Shown piece by piece: positions 9,885-17,509 of a stretch of 64,000 nucleotides of DNA. Numbering within the stretch: the first letter of the stretch is position 1; each line of letters begins with the position of its first letter. Both the position numbers and the translations under genes were made by a program. The notes beneath the pieces were generated by a model. It saw only the letters and a program-made list of their open reading frames with translations. It was not told the DNA's origin and did no database searches. Source of the stretch: Mycobacteroides sp. CBMA 271 (GTDB lineage: Bacteria; Actinomycetota; Actinomycetes; Mycobacteriales; Mycobacteriaceae); the NCBI RefSeq assembly GCF_009729205.1, contig NZ_VTHB01000001.1:992001-1056000 (forward strand). The letters are read 5' to 3'.

Positions 9885-9902
9885 GTTCACCGAGTATTCG
9901 CC
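9885..9902 (+). promoter_or_regulatory. PHO-box-like direct repeat upstream of senX3
   Basis: GTTCACC (9885-9891), four bases, then ATTCGCC (9896-9902): two 7-bp units repeated every 11 bp, the arrangement bound by PhoP/RegX3-type regulators in actinobacteria. It lies 94 nt upstream of the senX3 start, in the 150-nt gap after gpm1. A wider inverted repeat (GAGTTC at 9883-9888 and GAACTC further on) encloses it. Autoregulation by RegX3 is the natural reading; binding is inferred. Confidence 0.6.
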
Positions 9903-9941
9903 AATTGGCGAACTCTTAGTGGCGAGCAGACCAATACGGCG

Positions 9942-10712
9942 TTATTTCGCACCCTGGCTAGCCACCGCGGCGGCTCCAGCGGCCGCGGCCTCGGGGTCCA
10001 GGTAAACCCCGCCCTTGGCTACCGGTTTGAGGTTCTCATCGAGGTCGTACCGCAACGGAATGCCGGTGGGGATGTTGAGGCCGACGATCTCCTCATCGGA
10101 GATCCCGTCGAGATACTTCACCAGAGCACGCAGCGAATTGCCGTGGGCGGCAACCAGAACCGTCTTACCCGCGCGAAGCTCCGGCACGATTGCCTCTTCG
10201 TAGTACGGCACGAACCGCGCCACCACGTCGGCCAAGCATTCGGTGAGCGGGCCGCCGTCGATATCGGCGTACCGCGGGTCCTGGTCCTGGCTGTAGTGGC
10301 TGCCCCGCTCGATGGGGGGCGGCGGGGTGTCGTAGCTGCGCCGCCAGGCCATGAACTGGTCCTCGCCGTACTTGGCCTTGGTTTCGGCCTTATCGAGGCC
10401 CTGCAGCGCGCCGTAGTGCCGCTCATTGAGCCGCCAGTCGCGCACCACCGGGATCCACAGCCGGTCGGCGGTGTCCAGGGCCAGATGTGCGGTGTTGATG
10501 GCGCGACGCAGCAGCGAGGTAAACAGAATGTCCGGCAGCACGCCCTGCTGGGCCATCAGCTCGCCACCACGCTGCGCCTCTGACCTGCCCTTTTCGGTCA
10601 AATCGACGTCGACCCAGCCGGTAAAGAGGTTCTTCGCGTTCCACTGGCTCTCGCCGTGGCGCAGCAGGATCAGGGTGGCTCCGTTTGTCTGACGGGAGGT
10701 CTCGCCGCTCAT
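9942..10712 (-). CDS. gpm1: 2,3-bisphosphoglycerate-dependent phosphoglycerate mutase
   Basis: 256 residues from the ATG at 10710-10712, giving [20 protein letters not shown] with phosphohistidine His19 in the LRHGESQWN signature. The longer in-frame ORF would run through the upstream gene and adds low-complexity sequence, so it is rejected. Other active-site stretches are present ([42 protein letters not shown]). It interconverts 3- and 2-phosphoglycerate in glycolysis and gluconeogenesis. Immediately upstream of senX3-regX3, as in M. tuberculosis (Rv0489). Confidence 0.96.
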   Translation of the reverse strand: MSGETSRQTNGATLILLRHGESQWNAKNLFTGWVDVDLTEKGRSEAQRGGELMAQQGVLPDILFTSLLRRAINTAHLALDTADRLWIPVVRDWRLNERHYGALQGLDKAETKAKYGEDQFMAWRRSYDTPPPPIERGSHYSQDQDPRYADIDGGPLTECLADVVARFVPYYEEAIVPELRAGKTVLVAAHGNSLRALVKYLDGISDEEIVGLNIPTGIPLRYDLDENLKPVAKGGVYLDPEAAAAGAAAVASQGAK

Positions 10713-10750
10713 GGGCGCAAGTCTCTCACGCGGGTGCCGGTGCGGCGGCG

Positions 10751-11227
10751 CTAGCCAGGCGCGGCTTCCCGCCGCGCCGATTCGACGGCCAGCGCCCGCT
10801 GTATCCCGCGCAGGACGAGGGTTTGCGCTCGCAGCAAGTGCCGTTCGAGGAGCCATGGCAATTTGATCTTGAGGTCGACATCCGAATCGACGATGAGCTG
10901 TGTTCCGGGTGGGCGAGGAACCACGGTGTATCGCGCGACATGGTGCCGAAGCGCACTACTACGGCGCAGGGTTGTGGTGCACCCAGTCGGCGACCAGTTG
11001 TATTCGGTGAGAATGTCATCGGAGATACCGAGAACTGAGCTCCTTGTCCTGACCAGCAACGGCATACCGTCGTCGTACGTCTCAACGATGGTGGTCCGGC
11101 TCGTAATCGTCGGCCACGCCGGCAGGTGGGGCGACAACCAATCGTTGATGGACTCGACGTCTGTCAACACTTCGTAGACGGTCTCTGGCCGTGCAGCGAT
11201 ATCGAAAACGTGGCGCTCTTCTGGCAT
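10751..11227 (-). CDS. SRPBCC-family protein
   Basis: 158 residues with the START/Bet v1-like pattern of mycobacterial SRPBCC proteins: an early strand ([26 protein letters not shown]), a central beta sheet, and a long C-terminal helix ([22 protein letters not shown]). No catalytic motif is visible; these folds usually bind lipids or aromatic ligands. It begins 21 nt after mmpL ends and is followed by gpm1, so it may be transcribed with mmpS-mmpL. Function unknown. Confidence 0.75.
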   Translation of the reverse strand: MPEERHVFDIAARPETVYEVLTDVESINDWLSPHLPAWPTITSRTTIVETYDDGMPLLVRTRSSVLGISDDILTEYNWSPTGCTTTLRRSSALRHHVARYTVVPRPPGTQLIVDSDVDLKIKLPWLLERHLLRAQTLVLRGIQRALAVESARREAAPG

Positions 11228-11248
11228 ATCCGCCCTTTCCAGCGATTC

Positions 11249-14134
11249 TTATGCGTGAACAGGCTGTTCTTGACGGTCCTGAACCTGGCGGATGTCGCAT
11301 GTGGTGTGGGGCAATGGGGCGACAACCTGTGTCCGCCGGCCAAGCGTGGCGGGTTTGATGGGCCACCAGAACGTTTTGCCGAGGATCACCGCCAGTGTCG
11401 GCACGGTGAAGGTGCGGACGACAAGCGTGTCCAGTACCAGACCCAGCCCGATCGTGGAACCGAGCTGCGCAGTGTTGAGCAAGCTGCCGCCCATCATGGC
11501 GAACATGGTCATCGCGAACACCATGCCTGCAGTGGTGACGACACCGCCGGTGCCGGCGATCGCCCGGATGACACCGGTCTTGATCCCGGCCCCCATCTCC
11601 TCTTTGAAGCGGGCAGCCACCAGCAGGTTGTAGTCGGCGCCGACGGATATCAGGATGGCGAACACCGCGGCGGGGATCGACCAGTGCAGCTGAGTGCCTA
11701 ACAGGTGTTGCCAGATCAGCAGGCTCAGGCCAAGCGTGGACCCTAAGGACACCAGCACCGAGGCAACCACTACAACCGATGCGACCAGACTGCGAAGCAA
11801 CAGCAGCACCACGGTGAATATTAGGGTCAGCGCAGTGATCGCAACGATTTGCTCGTCGCGGCCCAAGATGGTGTGCATATCGTCAATCATCGCGCCCGGC
11901 CCGCCAATGCTGACGACACTGCCGGCCAGCGCGGTGCCTTTGAGCGCGGCTTTCATGGCGACCGCCAAATCCCGAGCCCGCTGTTGCCCCGATACGTCAA
12001 AACTGCTGGTGGCACCCATCACGATCATGCGAGTTTTAGTGCCGTCCTTCGAGAACAGTAGGTGTATGAACGGCTCGAACTGTGGATCGGACAGCAGACG
12101 TGCCGGAAAGTAGAAGTACTCCCCCGAGCCGGCTGTGCTTTTGCTGAAATCCTGCATAAATGCGGTCAACGTGTCCATTTGGGTTGTCATCTGCGACAGC
12201 ATGCGGTCGGTCTCTATGGCCATGTCATGCATTTGGGTCAGCGAGTCCACCATAAGCGGGATGCTGTCGGCGGACTTTGCCAGACTGGCACTCAGGTTGG
12301 TGGTGGTGCGAACGATCTGGTGCATACCCGTAGTGAGCGATCCGAGGCTGTCGAAGTTCGACAGCGCGGTACGCGTGCTGGCGCACACAGGCTCCGGCGC
12401 GCATTCGCGGCCGGCGCTCACGGATGCCCGAACCGGCGCGATGACGGCATTCAGGTCTTTCATACCGGAATTGAGTTGTTGTAAGCCGCGCTGGATGGGC
12501 ACCGAGGCCGCGTTGAGTTGCTGGGCCCCTTGCTGCGCGGCCTTGAGTTGCCCCTGGAGCCCCTCGATCGTCGAAATCATCGTGCCGAGGTTGCTGGTCA
12601 GTGTGTGCAACCGGCCGGCCCGCTCGCTGAACACGACAGAGTTCTGCGAGGCCATGGTGCCGGCGTAGCCCACCCCGTAGCTCAGCGAGGCCTGGTCGAG
12701 TGGTGTACCGAGGGGACGGGTCAGCCACTGAACCGCGTTGACGTCCGACAGCCGGCTGAGGTGCTGGGCGGCGCGCTCCAGGATGGCGATATCGGTCGAG
12801 TTGCGCAGATCGTGGTCTGATTCGATCAAGACCATGTCCGGGTACATCTGGCCTTGCGGAAAGTGCCTGTTGGCCGCGGCAAGCCCGGCAGAACTCGGCA
12901 GCTTCTGAGGGACGAACTGGAGCTCGTCGTAGTTGTACTGCGCCGTGGGGAGCGCGAGCATGCACAGCAGCAACAGCACGAAGCTGCTGACGAAGAGCGG
13001 CTTAGGCCACCGCGCAACACGGATCCCGATCCGCCGCCAGAATGTACTGCTGGCGGCGGATCTTCTCGGTTCGAATAATCCGAAGCGGCGCGCACCGATG
13101 AGCAGCACCGACGGTGTCACGGTGACCGCCGAAAAAACGGTAAAGACCATTCCCAGCGCCGCGGGTGTGCCCATCGCCTGGAACATGTCCAGTTGCGTGA
13201 AGTTCATGCACAGCAATGCACCCGCGACGGTAAGCCCTGAGGCGATGACCACCGGAGCCACTCCCCGGTAGCTCGCCGTGAACGCTTCTTCGATCGAGAG
13301 GCCGCTGCGCCTGCCTTCCTGGTAACGGCCGATAAAGAAGACCGAGTAATCGGTGCCTGCTCCCAGCATGAGCGCAGCCATCAGGGCGGTGGTCATCATG
13401 GTCATAGGCGCTAAGTCGGCCTGCACCAGGTATCCCACGAGCGGTGTGGCAACGGAAAACGCGAGCCCCACCGTGAGCAGGGGCAGCAATGCCACGAACA
13501 TAGAGCGGTAGACGAGCAGCAGCAATGCGCCGACGAGGAAGATCGAGACCGAGCCGATAACCACCTCGTCCTGCATGATGGCCGAGAGCTGATCCACTAT
13601 CGCCTGGCTGGTTCCGGTGGCGTAAATATGGGTTCCTGCAGGTTTATTCGCCGAGTCCAGAATGTTCTTCAGGGCCTTAACCGATTCCATGCCTTGTGGT
13701 GTGCCGATGTCACCGGCCAACTGCAGCTGCAGGAATGTCAGTTGTTTGTCGGGGCTTTCGGCCATGGCGCTCATCTGCGGGTCTGACCAGGTATCGAAAA
13801 TCGACTCGACATTCTTTTTGTCGGCCTGCAGTCTGCTCAGCAGCTCGGCCCGGAATTGCCGGTCCGAGTCGTCGAAACGCGTGTCCTTCTCGACGATGAT
13901 CACGCTGTTGTTGTTGCTCGAGGACTCGTCGAACGCCGCGGCGATCCTCCTGGCAGCCTCACCGGACTTGCTGTCGGTGGGCATCATGGGTCGGCTGTGG
14001 GTCAGGATCAGCTCTTGGGGATTGGGAGCGACCGCTGCCAGACAAGCACCGACAAGGCACCATGCCCCGATAACCAAGAAGGCGTACCGGCTGATCAGCC
14101 CCGCCAGCCTGCCAAATACAGCGCTGTTATGCAC
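11249..14134 (-). CDS. MmpL-family RND transporter
   Basis: 961 residues, the size of MmpL4/MmpL5-type proteins. There are about 12 predicted membrane helices in two blocks, separated by large extracytoplasmic loops. The proton-relay Asp-Tyr pairs are visible in GAGTDYSVFFIGRYQEG and GADYNLLVAARFKEE. The second loop contains a coiled-coil-like stretch (roughly residues 500-680, rich in Gln/Leu heptads), as in MmpL4/5. These pumps export lipids, siderophores or drugs with an MmpS partner; mmpS lies 14 nt upstream. In M. abscessus, MmpS5/MmpL5 pairs controlled by TetR repressors export drugs, but no TetR gene adjoins this one. Cargo unknown. Confidence 0.93.
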   Translation of the reverse strand: MHNSAVFGRLAGLISRYAFLVIGAWCLVGACLAAVAPNPQELILTHSRPMMPTDSKSGEAARRIAAAFDESSSNNNSVIIVEKDTRFDDSDRQFRAELLSRLQADKKNVESIFDTWSDPQMSAMAESPDKQLTFLQLQLAGDIGTPQGMESVKALKNILDSANKPAGTHIYATGTSQAIVDQLSAIMQDEVVIGSVSIFLVGALLLLVYRSMFVALLPLLTVGLAFSVATPLVGYLVQADLAPMTMMTTALMAALMLGAGTDYSVFFIGRYQEGRRSGLSIEEAFTASYRGVAPVVIASGLTVAGALLCMNFTQLDMFQAMGTPAALGMVFTVFSAVTVTPSVLLIGARRFGLFEPRRSAASSTFWRRIGIRVARWPKPLFVSSFVLLLLCMLALPTAQYNYDELQFVPQKLPSSAGLAAANRHFPQGQMYPDMVLIESDHDLRNSTDIAILERAAQHLSRLSDVNAVQWLTRPLGTPLDQASLSYGVGYAGTMASQNSVVFSERAGRLHTLTSNLGTMISTIEGLQGQLKAAQQGAQQLNAASVPIQRGLQQLNSGMKDLNAVIAPVRASVSAGRECAPEPVCASTRTALSNFDSLGSLTTGMHQIVRTTTNLSASLAKSADSIPLMVDSLTQMHDMAIETDRMLSQMTTQMDTLTAFMQDFSKSTAGSGEYFYFPARLLSDPQFEPFIHLLFSKDGTKTRMIVMGATSSFDVSGQQRARDLAVAMKAALKGTALAGSVVSIGGPGAMIDDMHTILGRDEQIVAITALTLIFTVVLLLLRSLVASVVVVASVLVSLGSTLGLSLLIWQHLLGTQLHWSIPAAVFAILISVGADYNLLVAARFKEEMGAGIKTGVIRAIAGTGGVVTTAGMVFAMTMFAMMGGSLLNTAQLGSTIGLGLVLDTLVVRTFTVPTLAVILGKTFWWPIKPATLGRRTQVVAPLPHTTCDIRQVQDRQEQPVHA

Positions 14135-14148
14135 GGTCCACCGGAGCC

Positions 14149-14646
14149 CTACCTAACGATTTTCCGGAATGCGAGCAGATTGCAGCTGACGGTCGGGTGC
14201 GAGCCAGACTCGGACTTCTCGTCGGCCACTTCTCCCTCGACATCGATACGGCAGGTGACCTTGTTGTTCGCCGATATGGCGGTGACGCCAGCGGCGAAAG
14301 CAAAGTCATTCGTGGTGACCGTCGTCTGCCATGGCGCGTCGCCCGAATACAGACGCGACTGCCCGGCGTCGTCCAGGTACGACACCGTCACCGGAGCGCC
14401 GCCCGTACTGGTCACCTGGTAGGTGACCGTTTTGGGTTTGGGCATCGAAAACCCGGCATTGACGGCGGGTTTGGGCGTTTCGGACCTGTTCGGCAGCGCC
14501 AGCTTCGGCGAGCCGAGCACATACGTTCCCGTGGCCATCCACAACACCGCGATGAGTGCGAAAACCCATCCCTGCCGCTCCACGAACACATCCCAGAACC
14601 TTCGCGACAGGGAGGGTCCGGACAAGCGGTTGTTACTCGTCCTCAC
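14149..14646 (-). CDS. MmpS-family membrane protein
   Basis: 165 residues if begun at the GTG at 14644-14646. I prefer this start because the upstream 54 codons (to 14808) are compositionally unlike an MmpS N-terminus and run into a hairpin. One N-terminal membrane helix (WVFALIAVLWMATGTYVLG) is followed by a periplasmic beta-rich domain (VTYQVTSTGGAPVTVSYLDD; two Cys near CRIDVEG and VSCNLL), the standard MmpS layout. MmpS proteins assist MmpL transporters; mmpL follows at 14 nt. The start is uncertain; the family is not. Confidence 0.85.
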   Translation of the reverse strand: MRTSNNRLSGPSLSRRFWDVFVERQGWVFALIAVLWMATGTYVLGSPKLALPNRSETPKPAVNAGFSMPKPKTVTYQVTSTGGAPVTVSYLDDAGQSRLYSGDAPWQTTVTTNDFAFAAGVTAISANNKVTCRIDVEGEVADEKSESGSHPTVSCNLLAFRKIVR

Positions 14647-14772
14647 GCCCGAGACCGCACCCGCCCGGATACCGCGGCGACTTCCCAGTTCGAGGCCGCA
14701 GCAACCATTGGCACTTCGCTCCTCGCATCGACGTTGACCGATCCATCGAGCGCGGCCGAAACCGACTTCACT

Positions 14773-14809
14773 TGTGCTGGTGGGCCCCTGACCTAGCCCC
14801 ACCAGCACA
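14773..14809 (-). other. 12-bp stem, 13-nt loop hairpin in mmpS leader
   Basis: TGTGCTGGTGGG (14773-14784) pairs perfectly with CCCACCAGCACA (14798-14809). No T-run follows on the minus strand, so it is not a typical intrinsic terminator. If transcription starts near the operator cluster just upstream, this hairpin lies in the mmpS 5' leader and could act in RNA stability or attenuation (inference). Confidence 0.5.
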
Positions 14810-14822
14810 GGTGACTCGATGC

Positions 14823-14853
14823 GTTACTGAGTGTAACTAGTACTTAGTGTTAC
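14823..14853. promoter_or_regulatory. Operator-like repeat cluster upstream of mmpS-mmpL
   Basis: GTTACTGAGTGTAAC (14823-14837) is an inverted repeat (GTTAC/GTAAC). TGAGTGTAAC (14828-14837) recurs as TTAGTGTTAC (14844-14853), 16 bp on, with ACTAGT and AGTACT palindromes between. Overlapping palindromes are typical of TetR-repressor sites that control mmpS-mmpL pairs. The regulator is not encoded next door. Confidence 0.5.
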
Positions 14854-15002
14854 GGCAAGTCGCCTCAGGGGCAACGCCATGCACCGCACCGCAAGCGATC
14901 TAGCCGCGCCGGGAGGCCGTCCACCCGGACATTGGCATCTTTGCGAGCACCAACAGGGCATCTCCGCGGGTCTCTCCGCTGAGCTGCCCTACCCCATGGC
15001 GG

Positions 15003-16571
15003 TCACCCAAATCGGCTGTCGACCAACCCGGCGAGCCTCGGCCCCGGCGTCACGTGTCCCTCGAACGCGTAGTCGTGCAGCGGGAAGGTGCGGGACGATC
15101 GCCGGGCCGCCTGGGTGGTCATCGGCCGGATGTACGCCGACTCGCCGTTGTGGTCGAAGTAGTAGCTGTTGGCGGTCGAGCAGTTGCCTACTTGGAACAG
15201 CGAGGTGGCGTACCTGCCGCGGACCTTCTCGGTCCAGGCGTCGGTGGCGTCCTTACGCACCTCGACATCAGTAGCACCCAGGCGCTGCGCCTCGGCGATG
15301 ACGCGGCTGATGTGGGCAGCTGCGGTGTCCACGACGCTGTGCCAGGTGCCGCCGGTCCACCCGTACTGCCCAAACACCTGGAAGTAGTTGGGCAGCCCCG
15401 GAGTGGAGATGCCGTGATAGCTCCACGGCTGATGGTCTTGGTAGAAATCTGCGAGGTTGAACCCGTCGCGTCCGATCACCGGCGTGTCCCGGTAGATCTG
15501 CGGGTCGAAGAACAACCGGAACCCGGTCGCAAGCACCAGGACGTCGATCTTCCGCTCGGTGCCGCTGCGCGTTCGGATCCCGGTCGCGGTGATGGTCTCG
15601 ATGGGGTCGGTGATCAGGTCCACGTTGTCGCGGTTGAAGGTCTGCAGATACGCACTCGACACGGCGGGACGTTTGCACCCGAAGTCGTAGTCGGGGGTGA
15701 GCTTGGCCCGAAGCTCCTTGTCCGGCACCGCCATCCGATAAGTGACGTTGCGCAGGAACCCGGAGACGGCCTGCGGGATGACCTTGACGTTGGCGTAGTA
15801 CATGACTCCATAGACCAGCACCCCGGCGTAGACCAGTTCCAAACTCTCCTGCAACACGCGCTGCGCGAACGGCACCCGCCGAAAGAAGCTCTTGACGGGG
15901 CCGGGTGTGGTCGGGTCAAACTTTGGGAAGATCCAGATCGGGGTGCGCTGGTACACATCGAGGTGGCCCACCTCGCGCGCGATCTCCGGAATGATCTGTA
16001 CGGCACTGGCTCCGGTGCCGATGATGGCGACCCGCTGACCCTTGAGGTCAACGGTCTGGTCCCAGGATGCCGACTTCACGACGGTGCCGGTGAAGTCATC
16101 GAGACCCGGAAGCTCGGCGGGTTTGGGCTCGGGGAACGGCCCGGCGGCGACGATGACGAAACGCGCCGTCACGTCCCTACCGTTAACCTTGAGCCGCCAA
16201 ACGTCGGCTTCGTCATCCCAATGACGCTCGCCCACTTCGCTGTTGAACCGAATGAGGTCACGAACTCCGAATTCGTCGGTGAGCCGCTCGACGTAGGCGA
16301 GCACCTCCGGCCCCTTGGCGTAGAACCGGGACCAGTCCGGGTTGCAGGCATCGCGAAACTGGTAGGCCTGGGCCGGAACATCAACGCCGATACCCGGATA
16401 CGTGTTGTCCCGCCAGGTTCCGCCCACCCCGGAAGCGCGCTCGAAGATGGTGACGTCTTGGACGCCGGCTCGCGACAGATCGCGGGCGACGCCGATGCCG
16501 GAGAGCCCGGCACCGATGATGACGACCTGATGATCGGGTCCCAACGGGGCCTTGCGGCGGCGACTGCTCAT
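15003..16571 (-). CDS. Class B flavin-containing monooxygenase
   Basis: 522 residues from the ATG at 16569-16571, chosen because it overlaps the stop of the upstream diiron gene by 4 nt (ATGA) and places the FAD motif (VVIIGAGLSGIGVA) near the N-terminus; longer starts are in-frame read-through. GGTWRDNTYPGIGVDVPAQ and the NADPH motif (VAIIGTGASAVQ) follow. The BVMO fingerprint is FTGTVVKSASW, with Lys in the His position. Length is normal for MymA/EthA-like enzymes. Last gene of a four-gene minus-strand operon (SDR, flavoprotein-esterase fusion, diiron protein, monooxygenase). Substrate unknown. Confidence 0.88.
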   Translation of the reverse strand: MSSRRRKAPLGPDHQVVIIGAGLSGIGVARDLSRAGVQDVTIFERASGVGGTWRDNTYPGIGVDVPAQAYQFRDACNPDWSRFYAKGPEVLAYVERLTDEFGVRDLIRFNSEVGERHWDDEADVWRLKVNGRDVTARFVIVAAGPFPEPKPAELPGLDDFTGTVVKSASWDQTVDLKGQRVAIIGTGASAVQIIPEIAREVGHLDVYQRTPIWIFPKFDPTTPGPVKSFFRRVPFAQRVLQESLELVYAGVLVYGVMYYANVKVIPQAVSGFLRNVTYRMAVPDKELRAKLTPDYDFGCKRPAVSSAYLQTFNRDNVDLITDPIETITATGIRTRSGTERKIDVLVLATGFRLFFDPQIYRDTPVIGRDGFNLADFYQDHQPWSYHGISTPGLPNYFQVFGQYGWTGGTWHSVVDTAAAHISRVIAEAQRLGATDVEVRKDATDAWTEKVRGRYATSLFQVGNCSTANSYYFDHNGESAYIRPMTTQAARRSSRTFPLHDYAFEGHVTPGPRLAGLVDSRFG

Positions 16572-17497
16572 GCGGTCGCCTCGTAGGTAAGTTCCTTGGT
16601 CCAACTCGGCTGCGACGGAAGCCATGTGCGCGGAATGTAGTCGGATGCCTTGACCATCGAGTTGGCCAGATAGTGGTACGGATGATCGGGGTTGACCACC
16701 CACTTGGAACCCTTCTTGAGGAACCGGTAGATGAGGAGCCGGGTGCCCTTGCCGCGATCGCCGATGTTCGAGAACCGATTCATCGCGTCGTACAACCGTT
16801 GCTCGCTGAGGCCCATCGCGACGATGTTGTTACGGATCCGGTTGATCAGCGGAATACCGGTGCCCAGCCCCACCAGTCCGGCGAGCAGGAAGCCCGGGCT
16901 GAGCAGCGTGCCGACGTTCTCGATGACGGCACGGCGAACCGGCCCCTGACCCATCATGTCCAGTACGTGGAAATCGACTGCCAGGTGTCGTGATTCATCG
17001 GAGTTGATGTGCCGGAACGCCTCATGGCAGATGGGGTCCTGCACCTCTTCCAACAGGAACTTGAGCAGCGCGCCGTCCAGTGCCACCTCTAGGAGAGGGA
17101 TCACGGTCCCCAACACGGTCAGCGACAATCCGTCCGAATACCTGTCCAGCCATTCGATGGCCAGACGCACGTTGATGTTCGGTTCCGGGATCTCATCTTC
17201 TTTGAGCATTCCCCAGCGCCGCATCAGCGCCAGCTCGGCATTGGCGTGTTTCTGCTCCTCGGCGTGGAAGTACCGGTAGATCTCGGCGAGCGTAGGGTCC
17301 GGCGCCTTCTTGGCCAGCGCGGAGAATCCCCGAGCGCCGATGTTCTCGATCCACACCAGGTCGGCCATGAAGTCCTTGAGTTTGGGCCACAGCTCGGCGC
17401 TGATGGTGTCGGCTCCTGGCGCCTCCCAATCGACGTCGGCCAGCGCCCACTGCTTGTCCTTGATGGTCTGCAACATGTCTTCCAGAACGACAGCCAT
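16568..17497 (-). CDS. Ferritin-like diiron protein (predicted metal-dependent hydrolase/oxygenase)
   Basis: 309 residues, mostly helical. Two iron-binding sets can be read: Glu51 with E81xxH84 (EEQKH), and Glu137 with E168xxH171 (DESRH), the four-helix diiron pattern. The C-terminal part contains a hydrophobic stretch (LLSPGFLLAGLVGLGTGIPLI), so membrane association is possible. Diiron proteins of this type catalyse oxygen-dependent hydroxylation, desaturation or N-oxygenation. The start is 12 nt after the fusion gene, and the stop overlaps the next monooxygenase by 4 nt, so it is tightly linked to flavin chemistry here. Metal site is well supported; reaction is not known. Confidence 0.8.
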   Translation of the reverse strand: MAVVLEDMLQTIKDKQWALADVDWEAPGADTISAELWPKLKDFMADLVWIENIGARGFSALAKKAPDPTLAEIYRYFHAEEQKHANAELALMRRWGMLKEDEIPEPNINVRLAIEWLDRYSDGLSLTVLGTVIPLLEVALDGALLKFLLEEVQDPICHEAFRHINSDESRHLAVDFHVLDMMGQGPVRRAVIENVGTLLSPGFLLAGLVGLGTGIPLINRIRNNIVAMGLSEQRLYDAMNRFSNIGDRGKGTRLLIYRFLKKGSKWVVNPDHPYHYLANSMVKASDYIPRTWLPSQPSWTKELTYEATA

Positions 17498-17509
17498 GGT
17501 CTTTCCTCC

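Larger units (their letters stand above)
14647..15002. other. Leader/intergenic region upstream of mmpS-mmpL
   Basis: About 356 nt between the preferred mmpS start and the end of the upstream monooxygenase gene. It contains a 12-bp perfect hairpin (14773-14809) and an operator-like repeat cluster (14823-14853), described separately. No convincing gene is present; an in-frame extension of mmpS to 14808 exists but looks non-native. Confidence 0.55.

Noticed and set aside
14647..14808. N-terminal extension of MmpS to 14808
   Set aside because: Composition is atypical and its GTG lies inside a perfect hairpin; a GTG at 14646 gives a standard MmpS length.
15054..16586. Long plus-strand open frame (about 510 codons) antisense to the monooxygenase gene
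   Set aside because: It mirrors the codon pattern of the real gene in high-GC DNA, has no domain or start signal, and its composition is Arg/Gly/Asp-rich.
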